A stretch of 53,448 nt of DNA from Gordoniibacillus kamchatkensis (GTDB lineage Bacteria > Bacillota > Bacilli > Paenibacillales > NBRC-103111): assembly GCF_000829455.1 (NCBI RefSeq), contig NZ_JXAK01000051.1, forward strand, positions 1 to 53,448, written 5' to 3'. Below are positions 9,151 to 17,667 of the stretch, in pieces (position 1 is the first letter of the stretch; every line of letters begins with the position of its first letter). The notes beneath the pieces were generated by a model. The model was not told where the DNA came from. It did no database searches and worked only from the letters and a program-made list of their open reading frames with translations. Position numbers and translations under genes: made by a program.

Positions 9151-9333
9151 GAGACTAAAGGGACGCTGATTTGGTATCAAAAGTCGTTACACGTCGGTTA
9201 TCGCCTCGAAGTGCGCCAAGAACGTATTTTGTTCTCTATGCTTGGAATTTTCGTTCGTTAACCGTTATGTTCAGCAAAATCGGTTGCGGCATCGTCATGA
9301 AAGTCGTTAATGGGCGAAAAAGGTCGTTACCTC
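9151..9333. repeat. Dispersed intergenic repeat, copy A
   Basis: This stretch aligns by eye end to end with 14890-15055. Shared landmarks in order are GAGACT..AGGGACGCTG, a TTTTGTTCTCT block, a GTTCGTTAACC/GGTCGCTAACC block, CAGCAAAATCGG/CCGCAAAATCGG, a GCGTC/CGTC block, and AGTCGTTAATGGG/AGTCGGTAATTAGGG. The copies are diverged (roughly two-thirds identical) and neither keeps a reading frame. It looks like a non-coding intergenic repeat family. Confidence 0.65.
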
Positions 9334-9618
9334 AACTACCGGGCGTATATCCGTGATAGCTTTCGCATGCATCTGACATGAACCAAACGAATGGTCTATG
9401 CCATAGTTGCATAATCGCTAATCAAGCGCGCTTCGCCAGAGCTTCTCAGTAAGATTCAAGATGAAGCTGCTGCCGCCTAAGCTCGGTCCGTCCTGGCGGG
9501 GCGGCTTGCGGAAGCGACGGTTGAACGAGGCGTGCGGATCAACGCAACAGTCGGCTTTTCGGCCTCGAGCGGACATGACGGTCGGCAAGAACGGTGCTTC
9601 GTAAGCCGGGATTTCGCT

Positions 9619-9662
9619 AAAAAGCTTTCGCACTCGCGGCGGCGCCGGTGCGAAAGCTTTTT
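9619..9662. terminator. Terminator downstream of the SDR gene
   Basis: AAAAAGCTTTCGCAC pairs perfectly with GTGCGAAAGCTTTTT across a GC-rich loop. It lies about 20 bases past the stop of the minus-strand SDR gene, and the T run reads correctly on the minus strand. The symmetry makes it potentially bidirectional. Confidence 0.9.
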
Positions 9663-9683
9663 GCGGTCTGGCGTTATCTTGAG

Positions 9684-10583
9684 CTACCCCGTCACCATTT
9701 CTCCGCCGTTGACATGGATCGTCTCGCCTGTAACGTAGCGGGAATCGTCGGAGGCGAGGAACACGTACGCCGGCGCCAGCTCAAACGGCTGTGCGGCGCG
9801 CCCGAACGGCGTATCGGTGCCGAACGTTTTCACTTCCTCGGCGGAGAAGCTGGCCGGGATGAGCGGCGTCCACACCGGCCCGGGAGCGACCGCATTGACG
9901 CGAATACGGTGCTCGGCCAGCGACAGCGCAAGCGAACGGGTGAAACTGACGATTGCCCCCTTGGCGGAGGAGTAGTCGATCAGCTCCTTGTGGCCTTTGT
10001 AGGCGACGACCGAAGCGGTGTTGACGATTGAGCAGCCGGGCCGCATGTGCGGAAGGGCGGCTTGCGTCATAAAAAAATAGCTGAGAATGTTCGTCCGGAA
10101 CGTATCAAGCAGCTGCTGCTCGCTGATGTGCAGCACGCTCGGCTGCGGGAACTGCACGGCATGGTTGTTGACGAGCACGTCAAGCTTGCCGAACATGCCG
10201 ATCGTGCGGCGCACCGCTTCCTCGCAATTCGCCTTCGCTCGCAAATCGGCCGAAATGGCCAGGCAGCGCGCTCCGAGCGATTGCAGGCGGTCCAGCGTAT
10301 CGTCGGCGTCCTGTCGTTCGTTGAAATAAACGAAGGCGACGTCGGCGCCTTCTTTGGCGAAGGCAATGGCCGCGGCCCGGCCTATGCCGCTGTCGCCGCC
10401 GGTGATGAGCGCCGCTTTTCCTTTTAACTTGCCGCTTCCCGCATATTCGGGATTTTCGGAGATCGGAGGCGGCGTCATCAGCGTCTGCAGTCCCGGCTGC
10501 TGCGGCTGATGCTGCGGGGGAAAGGCGATCGGCCGCTCTTTGCATTCGGTCTCTTTGCCGTAGTACGGATACATCGGATACAT
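9684..10583 (-). CDS. SDR oxidoreductase, YdaD/YhxC general-stress type
   Basis: A 299-residue classical short-chain dehydrogenase with a ~50-residue N-terminal tail (Pro/Gln/Tyr-rich, MYPMYPYYGKETECKERPI) typical of the YdaD/YhxC/YhdF subgroup. The cofactor loop is ITGGDSGIGRAAAIAFAKEG (about 60-79), NNHAVQFPQPS holds the NNAG-type motif, the catalytic Ser is in NTASVVAY and YxxxK is YSSAK. The C-terminus (YVTGETIHVNGGEMVTG) is canonical. Homologues in Bacillus are stress-induced with unknown substrate. ATG at 10583 follows GGGAGG. A perfect terminator lies downstream. Confidence 0.9.
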   Translation of the reverse strand: MYPMYPYYGKETECKERPIAFPPQHQPQQPGLQTLMTPPPISENPEYAGSGKLKGKAALITGGDSGIGRAAAIAFAKEGADVAFVYFNERQDADDTLDRLQSLGARCLAISADLRAKANCEEAVRRTIGMFGKLDVLVNNHAVQFPQPSVLHISEQQLLDTFRTNILSYFFMTQAALPHMRPGCSIVNTASVVAYKGHKELIDYSSAKGAIVSFTRSLALSLAEHRIRVNAVAPGPVWTPLIPASFSAEEVKTFGTDTPFGRAAQPFELAPAYVFLASDDSRYVTGETIHVNGGEMVTG

Positions 10584-10665
10584 CGGTCACAGGCCTCCCT
10601 GTACGATACCGTTCTCATAATAAGAACTGTATTCGACAAAGCAGCGTCCTATGTGCCGAACGGAT

Positions 10666-11147
10666 TCATTTCCATTTCTCATACTGCTCGCGCAGCGTGT
10701 CCGGCGTTACTTTCGGCCGATGCAGCGACAAACTTGGCGCGATGCTGTTCATTTCGGCGATCAGCTTGTTGATGTCGCGGAGCAGCTCCCTAATTTCGGC
10801 GTCGAAAGAAGGACCGCGGGTCGCCAAGGCGACGGCTTGCTCCAGCAGCTTCTTGGTTTCGCTGCGCAGCAGCATCCACGGCGGCTGCACGTTCGCGTTC
10901 TTCAGCATCGACTCAGCGGATCGCCGGTCGGCACGACGAGCGGTTTGCCGAAACCGGGCAATCGCTGGAGATCGCCGGTGCGGGCGTATTCTTCATACGC
11001 TTCGTCGGCCCAATTCTGCACCTTGATCTTGATTTTGTCGACGGCATCATCGCTAGGAAGCGCACGGGCGGGGGGAGGAGCGGCCGTGCGTGCGGCGGGG
11101 CTGTGCGGTGCGTCGGAACGATTTTCGTCGCGGGAAGAGGAGGACAT
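10666..11147 (-). pseudogene. DUF1992 (DnaJC28-like) protein gene, frameshifted
   Basis: Two adjoining frames together make one DUF1992 protein. The first (start 11147, AAGGAG upstream) ends ...ARTGDLQRLPGFGKPLVVPTGD-PLSRC and stops at 10902. The second resumes with ESMLKNANVQPPWMLLRSETK and ends at 10666. Inserting one base near 10914 (CTG-AG to CTGGAG on the coding strand) gives ...GDPLESMLKNANVQPPW..., a continuous ~160-residue protein matching the family pattern LPGxGKPL...KNANxxPPW. The N-terminal ~50 residues are low-complexity. DUF1992 function is unknown. Either a recent one-base deletion or a sequencing error. Confidence 0.75.
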
Positions 11148-11246
11148 GAAGTGGCTCCTTTCCGAATCGGTGTTGCTTTCAGCGTATCCGATGCGCAGCC
11201 CCATTGCAAGCGTCGAAAATGCCGCCCGATCTGCCCGAGCCCTTCT

Positions 11247-11865
11247 CTACGGACGCGACGCAGCCGAGCGCAAGCGGGCCCGCAGCTCGGACGGCGTCAG
11301 ACCGCCGAGCTGGGCGAAGCCGGCGCCGGCGAGCGCTACGGTGCGCCCGTCGTCACCGATCGGGTATATGCCTTGCCAGCCGCCGATGGGCGTATAAAGG
11401 CCGCTCAGCCCGGTTGGCTCTAGAAACAGCACGTACGCTTCGTCGCTGGCGAGCGGACCCGGGTAAGTTTCGTTCAGAGGATCTTTCGCCGGCGGAAGCG
11501 GTTCGACGCCGGGCAGCGCGAGCCGCAGCCCGGCAGGCGCTACTCCCTTCATAGTCTCCAGCACGTTAAGCCGCTGCACATAATTGATGATTTGAGCGCC
11601 GCCCGTTACAGCGCGTCCGGTCGGATAGCGGGTAGCGCTGCCGCTGAGCGGATGCGCCCGGACGACGAGCGGGGCTCGTTTGGCCAGCTCCGGCCAGCTG
11701 CCGACACGAGCCGGCTCGAGCCGCAGCGAGCCGATGCGGTCTGCCGCGCGGCATAGCGCTTCGGCCGCTTGCGGCGGCGGCCGGTCGCTCTGCAAGCGGT
11801 GCCGCAGCTTCTCCGAACAAAGCTGCCGCTATCATAGCGGCTATGCGCCATTTTCGCCGTTTCAC
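11247..11865 (-). pseudogene. Putative secreted protein, frameshifted after the signal peptide
   Basis: A GTG at 11865 with GGAGG upstream starts a signal-peptide-like sequence (VKRRKWRIAAMIAAALFGEA) but that frame degenerates. The body lies in another frame: RIGSLRLEPARVGSWPELA... YVQRLNVLETMKGVAP... EAYVLFLEPTGLSGLYTPIG... GGLTPSELRARLRS, ending at 11247. The interval has one base more than a multiple of three, so one extra base (or two missing) between about 11770 and 11830, in a GCC/GGC-rich tract, would join them into ~205 residues. The body resembles small extracytoplasmic beta-rich hypothetical proteins of Firmicutes. The GTG overlaps the stop of the flavoprotein gene (GTGA), implying coupling. 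Confidence 0.55.
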
Positions 11866-13109
11866 GTTCTCGCCTCCACTTGATTGTTCAGCGTTCGATC
11901 GAAGTCCAGCGGCGCAAGCTCGGCCACGGTTCCCGTCCGGACCCACTCGGCGACGCGGCTGGCGGCGAGCGCGCTGTACACGAGCCCGTTGCCGCCGTAG
12001 ACAAGCGTGAACAGACAGCCGGGAAGCTCCGGCCGCTCGCCGATCAGCGGCATGCCGTCGTCCGTGTAGGCGAATGTGCCGCACCATGCGAATTCCGCCT
12101 TGACCCCGGCGTAATCCGGGAACAGCTCCCCGAGCTTGCCGAGCAGGCGGCGGGTGTTGGCGGCCAGCCTGCGGTCGCGCTGGGTGTCGCTCAGGAACGG
12201 TTCGTCAAAGCCGCCGATGGCCGCCCGGCTGCCCGGCATCGTGCGCAAATACAAATATGGCTGTGCGGTTTCCCAGATCAGGCATCGCTCCGGCCACGCC
12301 GACAAATCGACCGGATCGGTCACGACCGCGTACGTGCCGACGAGCCGGACGTTTTGCTGGCGCCGCCACGCTTCCGCTTCGTAGCCCGGGGCCAGCACCG
12401 CGCGTCTCGCCCTGACGAGGCCCCCACGGGCCGTATGCAGCGCAACGCCGCCGTCCCCCGCATCGATCCGCACCGCGAGACTCCGCTCATACGCGCGCAA
12501 TCCGCGGCGCTGTGCGGCGGCGACAAGCTCTCGCGCCAAGCGGAGCGGATTGATCTCGGCATCGCCGCGCATATAGAGCGCCAGTTCTTTGCGGAACGGG
12601 TACGCGCGCGCCACGTCCTCGGCGCCGAGCAGCTCCGCATCGAACCCGAACCGGCGCAGCGTGTCGCCCTCGCGCCGGAGGGCGTCCACATCGCCCGTCG
12701 TCGACGCGTAACAGACGCTGCTCCGTCGGGCGAAGCCGACACTGTCGCCGAGCTCGGCGCTGATCCGCTCGAGCCTGTCGATCGCCTCGCTGCACAGACG
12801 GTACAAATTCACCGCCCGCCGCTCGCCCATCGTCCGAATGAGCGACGATAGCATCCGGTCGCCCGCCACCTGGAGCATGCCGGTGTTGGCGGAAGTGCTG
12901 CCTTCGCCGATGCGTCGTTTTTCCAGGAGCACGGTATCGATGCCTTGCCGAATGAGCTCGTAGGCGCAAAGCGCGCCGGTCACGCCGCCGCCTACCACGG
13001 CTACGTCGCACCGAACCTCCTCCGTCAGCCCGGCTTCCTCATCGTGATGCGGCTCCGCCGCCGCGCCTTCCAACTGCGGCCAAAAGAGCGTCCCGCCGGT
13101 CAGCTTCAT
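11862..13109 (-). CDS. FAD-dependent oxidoreductase, DAO/glycine-oxidase family
   Basis: A 415-residue flavoenzyme. The dinucleotide-binding motif CDVAVVGGGVTGALCAYEL is near residues 30-48, followed by TVLLEKRRIGEGSTSANTG where the acidic residue binds the ribose. The C-terminal block WCGTFAYTDDGMPLIGERPE and VYGGNGLVYSALAA closes the FAD site, as in glycine oxidase, sarcosine oxidase and DadA-like enzymes. These oxidise primary or secondary amines and give an imine and a reduced acceptor or peroxide; the substrate is not identifiable. The start at 13109 is set by GGAGG eight bases upstream; longer in-frame starts exist up to 13196. The next gene overlaps by four bases. Confidence 0.82.
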   Translation of the reverse strand: MKLTGGTLFWPQLEGAAAEPHHDEEAGLTEEVRCDVAVVGGGVTGALCAYELIRQGIDTVLLEKRRIGEGSTSANTGMLQVAGDRMLSSLIRTMGERRAVNLYRLCSEAIDRLERISAELGDSVGFARRSSVCYASTTGDVDALRREGDTLRRFGFDAELLGAEDVARAYPFRKELALYMRGDAEINPLRLARELVAAAQRRGLRAYERSLAVRIDAGDGGVALHTARGGLVRARRAVLAPGYEAEAWRRQQNVRLVGTYAVVTDPVDLSAWPERCLIWETAQPYLYLRTMPGSRAAIGGFDEPFLSDTQRDRRLAANTRRLLGKLGELFPDYAGVKAEFAWCGTFAYTDDGMPLIGERPELPGCLFTLVYGGNGLVYSALAASRVAEWVRTGTVAELAPLDFDRTLNNQVEART

Positions 13110-13347
13110 GCCATCCGCCTCCACAAATATGATCCCGTCCCGGTTGTTATCCTGTTCCTTCATCGGAAGTATAGTCCAGAACCGTAGCTTCACCATCGGA
13201 TGAGGCTTTTATGCCTGCGCCAGCGGGCTCTCGGCACATCGCAGGCATTGCATATCGGGCTCGCATGTCGTGTATGACATACAGCTTTTTCGGTTACAAT
13301 TTTGGTACATATTTCAATGATGACAACAAGTCGACATAGAGGATCCG

Positions 13348-14154
13348 ATGATGCACAGAAGGAAAAGTATAAGCTTGAATTCGCCCGCCCGTTATCCAAG
13401 GATGACGGTGAAGGGCATTTCGATCAATTATTTGCGGTTCAGCAACGCATATATGACCATTTGGTGGGGAATGGCGTTTCCGGGTTTTGGCCAATGGTTT
13501 CAAGGCCGGTATTTTTACGGACTGATTTTGATTGTTTGGGAATTTTTCATCAACCTGCAGTCCAACATTAACGTCGCGATCTGCTACACGCTGGCCGGCC
13601 GCTTCGACGATGCGCGTCAGGCCATCGATCAACGCTGGTTTTTATGCTATATTGCGGTCTACATTTTTGCCGTATGGGATTGTTATCACGTTGGCATCGA
13701 TTTGAACCGGCGCGTTATGCTGGCAGAGCGGGAGGAGCAGCAGCAAAAGTCGTTCAGCTTGTCCTCGTTGTCGATCGAACTGCTCGCGCTGCGCGATTCG
13801 CGGCTTAGCGTCGCCTGGAGCTTGCTCGTTCCCGGCGCGGGGCATTTTTGGCTGCATCGCAAACTCATTGCCGTATTTTTTATGGTCATATGGATATTGA
13901 CGATCGTCCAGTCGCGAGTACCGCAAGGGGTGCTGTATACGATGGTGGGCGATTTCACCGGCGCGACGCGCGTTCTCAAGCCGGAATGGCTGTTGTTCGT
14001 GCCCTCGCTCTATTTGTTCGCATGCTATGATGCTTACGTTAGCACGGAACGGATGAACGAGCTGTACGTCAGAGAGTTGAACGACTACCTTGCGCGGCGA
14101 TGGAGGGCCGTGCCCGGGCGCGTGGCGTTTCGGGGAGGAGAGGAGGGGTTATGA
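13348..14154 (+). CDS. Polytopic membrane protein of unknown function
   Basis: A 268-residue protein with a repeated architecture. Each half begins with a Pro-Gly-containing helix (WWGMAFPGFGQWFQGRYFYG near 40 and VAWSLLVPGAGHFWLHRKL near 160), followed by a hydrophobic helix and a second one (CYIAVYIFAVWDCYHVGI and LFVPSLYLFACYDAYV). That gives about six membrane segments arranged as an internal duplication. A charged cytoplasmic linker (LAEREEQQQKSFS) joins the halves. I do not recognise a named family. GAGG precedes tandem ATGs at 13348/13351. The stop overlaps the next start (ATGA), so the two are likely co-translated. Confidence 0.7.
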   Translation: MMHRRKSISLNSPARYPRMTVKGISINYLRFSNAYMTIWWGMAFPGFGQWFQGRYFYGLILIVWEFFINLQSNINVAICYTLAGRFDDARQAIDQRWFLCYIAVYIFAVWDCYHVGIDLNRRVMLAEREEQQQKSFSLSSLSIELLALRDSRLSVAWSLLVPGAGHFWLHRKLIAVFFMVIWILTIVQSRVPQGVLYTMVGDFTGATRVLKPEWLLFVPSLYLFACYDAYVSTERMNELYVRELNDYLARRWRAVPGRVAFRGGEEGL

Positions 14155-14621
14155 CGACGGAGCTTGTCGTGTTGTTTCCTTACAACGCAAACATTGAAAT
14201 CGTGTTGGACGACTTGAAGCGGCGAGGCTATACGTCGAACTCCGCCATGACCGTGCCGCTGCACGACCCTTCGGAATCGCCTCCGACGATCGCGGCAGTC
14301 GGCACGGGCGGACGCTCGAACTGGGATATCGGCTTCGTGCTCGGAACGATCGGCATGCTGCTGGGCTCCATATACGGCTTCGTCTGGCCTGGCGGCCCCG
14401 TGCTGTGGGCGCTTGCAGGGCTCATCTTCTCTTTCGGCGCCGGCGTTGGCCTGGACTGGCTGCTGCGCATCCGCAAAATACATCGTCGCCGCAAACGCTC
14501 CGGCATTGTGCTATGGATTCGTTGCGACGATGCCGAGGCGAAGCGGCTGCAGACGTGGCTAGCCGATTTCGGCGTGGACGGCATCGGCGTGATCGGAGAG
14601 ACGAGCGGTTTACAAGGATAA
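14151..14621 (+). CDS. Small two-helix membrane protein coupled to its neighbour
   Basis: A 156-residue protein starting at an ATG that overlaps the previous stop (ATGA) with GGAGAGGAGGGG upstream. The N-terminal ~55 residues are soluble (TELVVLFPYNANIEIVLDDL). Two membrane helices follow (WDIGFVLGTIGMLLGSIYGF and ALAGLIFSFGAGVGLDWLL), then a basic stretch (RIRKIHRRRKR) and a C-terminal region ending ADFGVDGIGVIGETSGLQG. The two flanking soluble parts look alike, as in proteins that fold an alpha/beta domain around a membrane hairpin. Function unknown; the coupling suggests a complex with the preceding membrane protein. Confidence 0.65.
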   Translation: MTTELVVLFPYNANIEIVLDDLKRRGYTSNSAMTVPLHDPSESPPTIAAVGTGGRSNWDIGFVLGTIGMLLGSIYGFVWPGGPVLWALAGLIFSFGAGVGLDWLLRIRKIHRRRKRSGIVLWIRCDDAEAKRLQTWLADFGVDGIGVIGETSGLQG

Positions 14622-14670
14622 GGGGCTCATCGCGGTTACTGTAGTCAAGTCAGCCGAGTATAGGCGTGGC

Positions 14671-14907
14671 GTAGCATTGTTGGTGCGTTCCAGTTGCATC
14701 GGCGCGGAAGAAGATATGCCGACCGCTGAGACACAGAGCACGTTATTGGCCAAAGTTCCTCTAATCAGAGATTTTGGGACGCTGTCTTATGCTCGTAGCA
14801 TTGTTGGTGCGTTCCAGTTGCATCGGCGCGAAAGAGATATGCCGACCACTGAGACACAGAGCACGTCATTGGCCAAAGTTCTCTAATCAGAGACTTTAGG
14901 GACGCTG
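14671..14907. repeat. Direct duplication of a ~114-base intergenic unit
   Basis: Two copies lie at 14671-14784 and 14795-14907, 124 bases apart and about 90 percent identical. Each begins GTAGCATTGTTGGTGCGTTC and ends TAATCAGAGA..TTT.GGGACGCTG. The end of the unit is also the start of the dispersed repeat that follows (14890-15055) and of its copy at 9151. An open frame crosses the pair, but it only echoes the duplication. The gene-free gap runs from 14622 to 15382. Confidence 0.8.
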
Positions 14908-15055
14908 GTATGGAACAGAAAGGCGTACTATGCCGGATAGCGCCCCGTTGTGCGTTCGGAAAGAATTTTGTTCTCTCTGCATGGACTTCCGGGTCGCTAA
15001 CCCTCTTTTTCCGCAAAATCGGCTCTGGGCAGCGTCAAGAGAGTCGGTAATTAGG
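14890..15055. repeat. Dispersed intergenic repeat, copy B
   Basis: Partner of 9151-9333, in the same orientation, starting GAGACTTTAGGGACGCTGG and ending near AGTCGGTAATTAGGG. It directly abuts the duplicated unit at 14671-14907, so unit plus this segment may form a longer element of which only the right part exists at 9.15 kb. Confidence 0.65.
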
Positions 15056-15073
15056 GAATATGTTCGTTATTCG

Positions 15074-15155
15074 CCACAAGCCCGGCGCACGCGAGCCCCG
15101 CCACCGCCCCGGCCACAAGCCCGGCGCACGCGAGCCCCGCTACCGCACCCGCCCC
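15074..15155. repeat. Tandem 39-base GC-rich repeat
   Basis: Two nearly identical 39-40 base units beginning CACAAGCCCGGCGCACGCG are followed by decaying CCGGCC-type repeats and a run of nine or ten C near 15200. No gene is supported here. Confidence 0.7.
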
Positions 15156-15236
15156 GGCCCCGGCCCCGCCTGCCTTCGCCGCCAAAGCTCCGCCGCTCCC
15201 CCCCCCCACGATCTCTGCCTACCGTTGCATCACAAA

Positions 15237-15295
15237 AGCTCCCGCGAAGCGCACTTGCTTACTCCGCAAGGGCGCCAGCGGGAGCGGGTTCGCTC
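15237..15295 (-). terminator. Terminator of the methyltransferase/BASS operon
   Basis: On the minus strand GCTCCCGCTGGCGCCCTTGC pairs with GCAAGTGCGCTTCGCGGGAGC around GGAGTAA and is followed by TTTTGTG. It lies ~90 bases beyond the stop at 15383. The stem has a few mismatches but is long and GC-rich. Confidence 0.75.
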
Positions 15296-15382
15296 CGTCC
15301 AAAAGTATACCCATCGCCTAATCCCGTTACGGGCGGCGCCATCCCAAATACGAGGCAGCCCGCTCTTCCCGTCTAATGGCGC

Positions 15383-16450
15383 TCAGCGCGGCTGGGCAAT
15401 GATGCCGTTGTGCACTTTGATGATGCCGTGCCGGCGAATGTCGAAGCCGTTTTCGTACACGTACAGGCCCATTTGCGGCACGGTCATCAGTTCCCGGTAC
15501 GTGTGGTTCATGACGTCCTCCATGATGCGGTAAAACAGGCGAGCGCGCAGCTGGTTGCGAGGCGTCGTCATGATCGCGTAGCCGCCCGGCTTCAGAAACT
15601 TGCGGTGCCAATCCATCACTTCCGGCTTCAGCTCGTCGGGAAAATGCTCAAGCAGCCCGACACTGAGCACGATGTCGAACTCCCGTCCGAACGGCAGCGC
15701 GCGGATGTCGCTGACGACGTAGTGGAGGTTCATTTGCTCCTTGTACCATACTTTCGGCGCGCCGGTCGCCGGATTTGTTCCGAGGAACGGGTAGCGTGCG
15801 GGGAAATCCGCGAACCGGTTCGTCATGCAGTAAGGGTCGTAATCGACGAGCACCGCTTCTCCGCCCGGATACATCGCCGACAACTGCATCGCCTCGTAGC
15901 CCTCGGCAGCGCCGAGGAACAGGATGCGCGGGTTGTGCAGCGGCAGGCCGAGAAACAGCGCCCGTTTGCCGCGCGGGTCCCAGATGCCGTCCTGGATACG
16001 GTGCGCATAATTCCAAAACCGGATTTTGACCGCCTCCGCCAGCGCAGTCCGCACATCGCGCAGGGCGAAGCGGCCGAACGCCCGCAGCAGCTCGCGCCGC
16101 GTCTCCTGCAGCCGGGCCGGCACATCGGTTTCGAACCAAGCGTGGAACGAGCGGTTGAACAGCTCCCACGACGTTTTGGCCGGCATCGCCCGCCCGCCGT
16201 TCGCCTCCACCCAGGCGCGGTGCTCCTTTGACATATTTTTCACTTCAAAAGGTTTGCCGACCTGCTTCCAGGTTAAGAGCGACCAGTCGCGCACGACGTT
16301 CAGATCGACGAACCGCTCATACCGCTCGTTGCCCGGATTACGCAGGTCGGCCCGGTAAGTCGGCAGCAGCTCAGTATGGCCAAAATGCAGCTCGCTAAAC
16401 GGCGGTGCGTCTACCGCAGAACCTGTAACCGCTTCCGTAGGTCGTTCCAT
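15383..16450 (-). CDS. Class I SAM-dependent methyltransferase
   Basis: A 355-residue protein. The cofactor region is ARILFLGAAEGYEAMQLSAM-like (here RILFLGAAEGYEAMQLS, about 180-196), with motif II EAVLVDYDPY and motif IV FDIVLSVGLLEHFPDE, then FLKPGGYAIMTTPRNQLRAR. The ~170-residue N-terminal part (DLNVVRDWSLLTWKQVGKPF) is unlike common families and may bind the substrate. Start 16450 has AAGGAGGG. The BASS transporter stops 19 bases upstream, so both are one minus-strand unit ending at the terminator near 15.25 kb. Small-molecule or lipid methylation is possible; no substrate can be named. Confidence 0.8.
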   Translation of the reverse strand: MERPTEAVTGSAVDAPPFSELHFGHTELLPTYRADLRNPGNERYERFVDLNVVRDWSLLTWKQVGKPFEVKNMSKEHRAWVEANGGRAMPAKTSWELFNRSFHAWFETDVPARLQETRRELLRAFGRFALRDVRTALAEAVKIRFWNYAHRIQDGIWDPRGKRALFLGLPLHNPRILFLGAAEGYEAMQLSAMYPGGEAVLVDYDPYCMTNRFADFPARYPFLGTNPATGAPKVWYKEQMNLHYVVSDIRALPFGREFDIVLSVGLLEHFPDELKPEVMDWHRKFLKPGGYAIMTTPRNQLRARLFYRIMEDVMNHTYRELMTVPQMGLYVYENGFDIRRHGIIKVHNGIIAQPR

Positions 16451-16469
16451 CGGAACCCTCCTTGAGGCT

Positions 16470-17444
16470 TTATCGCCCTCGGGTTGCTGTCTCCAGTGTA
16501 TCATAAGCTGCGGATTGCTTGCGATAGAAGACATAACCGAATACGGAGGCGAGCGTTTGCTGGAACAGCATGCCGAGCACGACCGGGATCGCCGCCGGCC
16601 CGGGGAAATAGGCGATGGCGATGACGGCGCCGGCACTGATGTTGCGCATGCCGCCGTTAAACATCATCGCCACGGAGTCGCTGCGGTCTAGCCGCAGCAG
16701 CACCGCCGCCAGCCGGCCCAGCACATAGCCGAGGGAGGCAACGAGCAGCACGAATACGGCCAAACCGAGCAGATGCAGGCTCGGATGGCGCAAATAAGGA
16801 GCGATCACGGCGCCGTTCAAGGCGATCACGAGCGCCATCGCCAGCTTCGAGAACGGCGCCAGGCGGCCGCTCCATTGAGCGTGGATCCGGCCTCGCGTCA
16901 CATGGTGCAGCGCCATGCCGAGCAGCGACGGCAAGACGATCATCCACAAAAGTCCCTTCATCATCCCGACCGCATCGATCGCCACCTTGCTGCCGACGAG
17001 CAACTGCATGGTGGCCGGCACGACGAAAGGAGCGAGCAGCGTATCGGCGAGAATGATCGACAGCGTCAGCGGGACGCTGCCGCGGTAGATCGTCACCCAC
17101 ATCATGCTCGTAACGCCGGTCGGGATCGCGGCGGCGATCACGATGCCGGTGATGGTGAGCGGATCGCCGGCAAACGCGGCATGCGCCAGTCCCCAAGCGG
17201 CGAGCGGCATGACGGCATGCAGCAGGAGCAGTGCGGCGACGAGCGGGCCGGGTTTGAACGCTACTTTGAGCAGGTCGCCGAAGCCGGAGCGCAAGCTGCC
17301 GGCGAATGTCATAAAGCCGAACAAAGCCGTCGACCACCCTTGATACGGGCTCAGCCAAGCGGAGAAAACGATGCCCAGCACGACGCTGGTCGGCGTTATG
17401 AGCGGCATGATTTTTTCGAGATAGGCGTTGATTTTGGCGAGCAT
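16470..17444 (-). CDS. BASS-family (bile acid:sodium symporter-like) transporter
   Basis: A 324-residue membrane protein with about ten hydrophobic helices. The N-terminus (LITPTSVVLGIVFSAWL) and the segment GIVIAAAIPTGVTSMMWVTI, with Pro-Thr-Gly at the crossing helix, resemble the BASS/YocS fold, as does SVAMMFNGGMRNISAGAVIA, whose GGMRN-type motif matches the second crossing region. Such proteins import organic anions with sodium. The start at 17444 has AGAAGAGGTG. It is first in a two-gene operon with the methyltransferase. The cargo is unknown. Confidence 0.82.
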   Translation of the reverse strand: MLAKINAYLEKIMPLITPTSVVLGIVFSAWLSPYQGWSTALFGFMTFAGSLRSGFGDLLKVAFKPGPLVAALLLLHAVMPLAAWGLAHAAFAGDPLTITGIVIAAAIPTGVTSMMWVTIYRGSVPLTLSIILADTLLAPFVVPATMQLLVGSKVAIDAVGMMKGLLWMIVLPSLLGMALHHVTRGRIHAQWSGRLAPFSKLAMALVIALNGAVIAPYLRHPSLHLLGLAVFVLLVASLGYVLGRLAAVLLRLDRSDSVAMMFNGGMRNISAGAVIAIAYFPGPAAIPVVLGMLFQQTLASVFGYVFYRKQSAAYDTLETATRGR

Positions 17445-17667
17445 TGAGGCACCTCTTCTCTGCAGGTGAGAAATCGGCAACGTTGTTTCATTGTGTGAGA
17501 TGAGGTTTCTGGAGATGGAACTTCATTTCATTTTATCATAGCGAATCTTGCTTGACTATGAAAAAATGCGCGTTCGTTGGAACTTTCGGACACTGCTGTC
17601 CGTTATGAAGAGCAGCGGCCGCCGGACTAACGGGGGCGTCAAGCAAGCGAAAAAAGGGGGGACGGGT

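Noticed and set aside
13210-13250. Hairpin ATGCCTGCG / CGCAGGCAT as a terminator
   Set aside because: Large loop and no T run on either strand; not listed as a feature.
14677-14886. 69-codon frame across the duplicated unit
   Set aside because: Its internal repeat only mirrors the DNA duplication; no ribosome site or conservation signal.
14671-14907. Possible CRISPR array
   Set aside because: Only two copies, ~114 bases each and 10 bases apart, with no spacer-repeat pattern and no cas genes.
14930-15533. Frames encoding Pro/Arg-rich proteins in the GC-rich gap
   Set aside because: They arise from the 39-base tandem repeat and C-rich runs and cross into the methyltransferase gene antisense.
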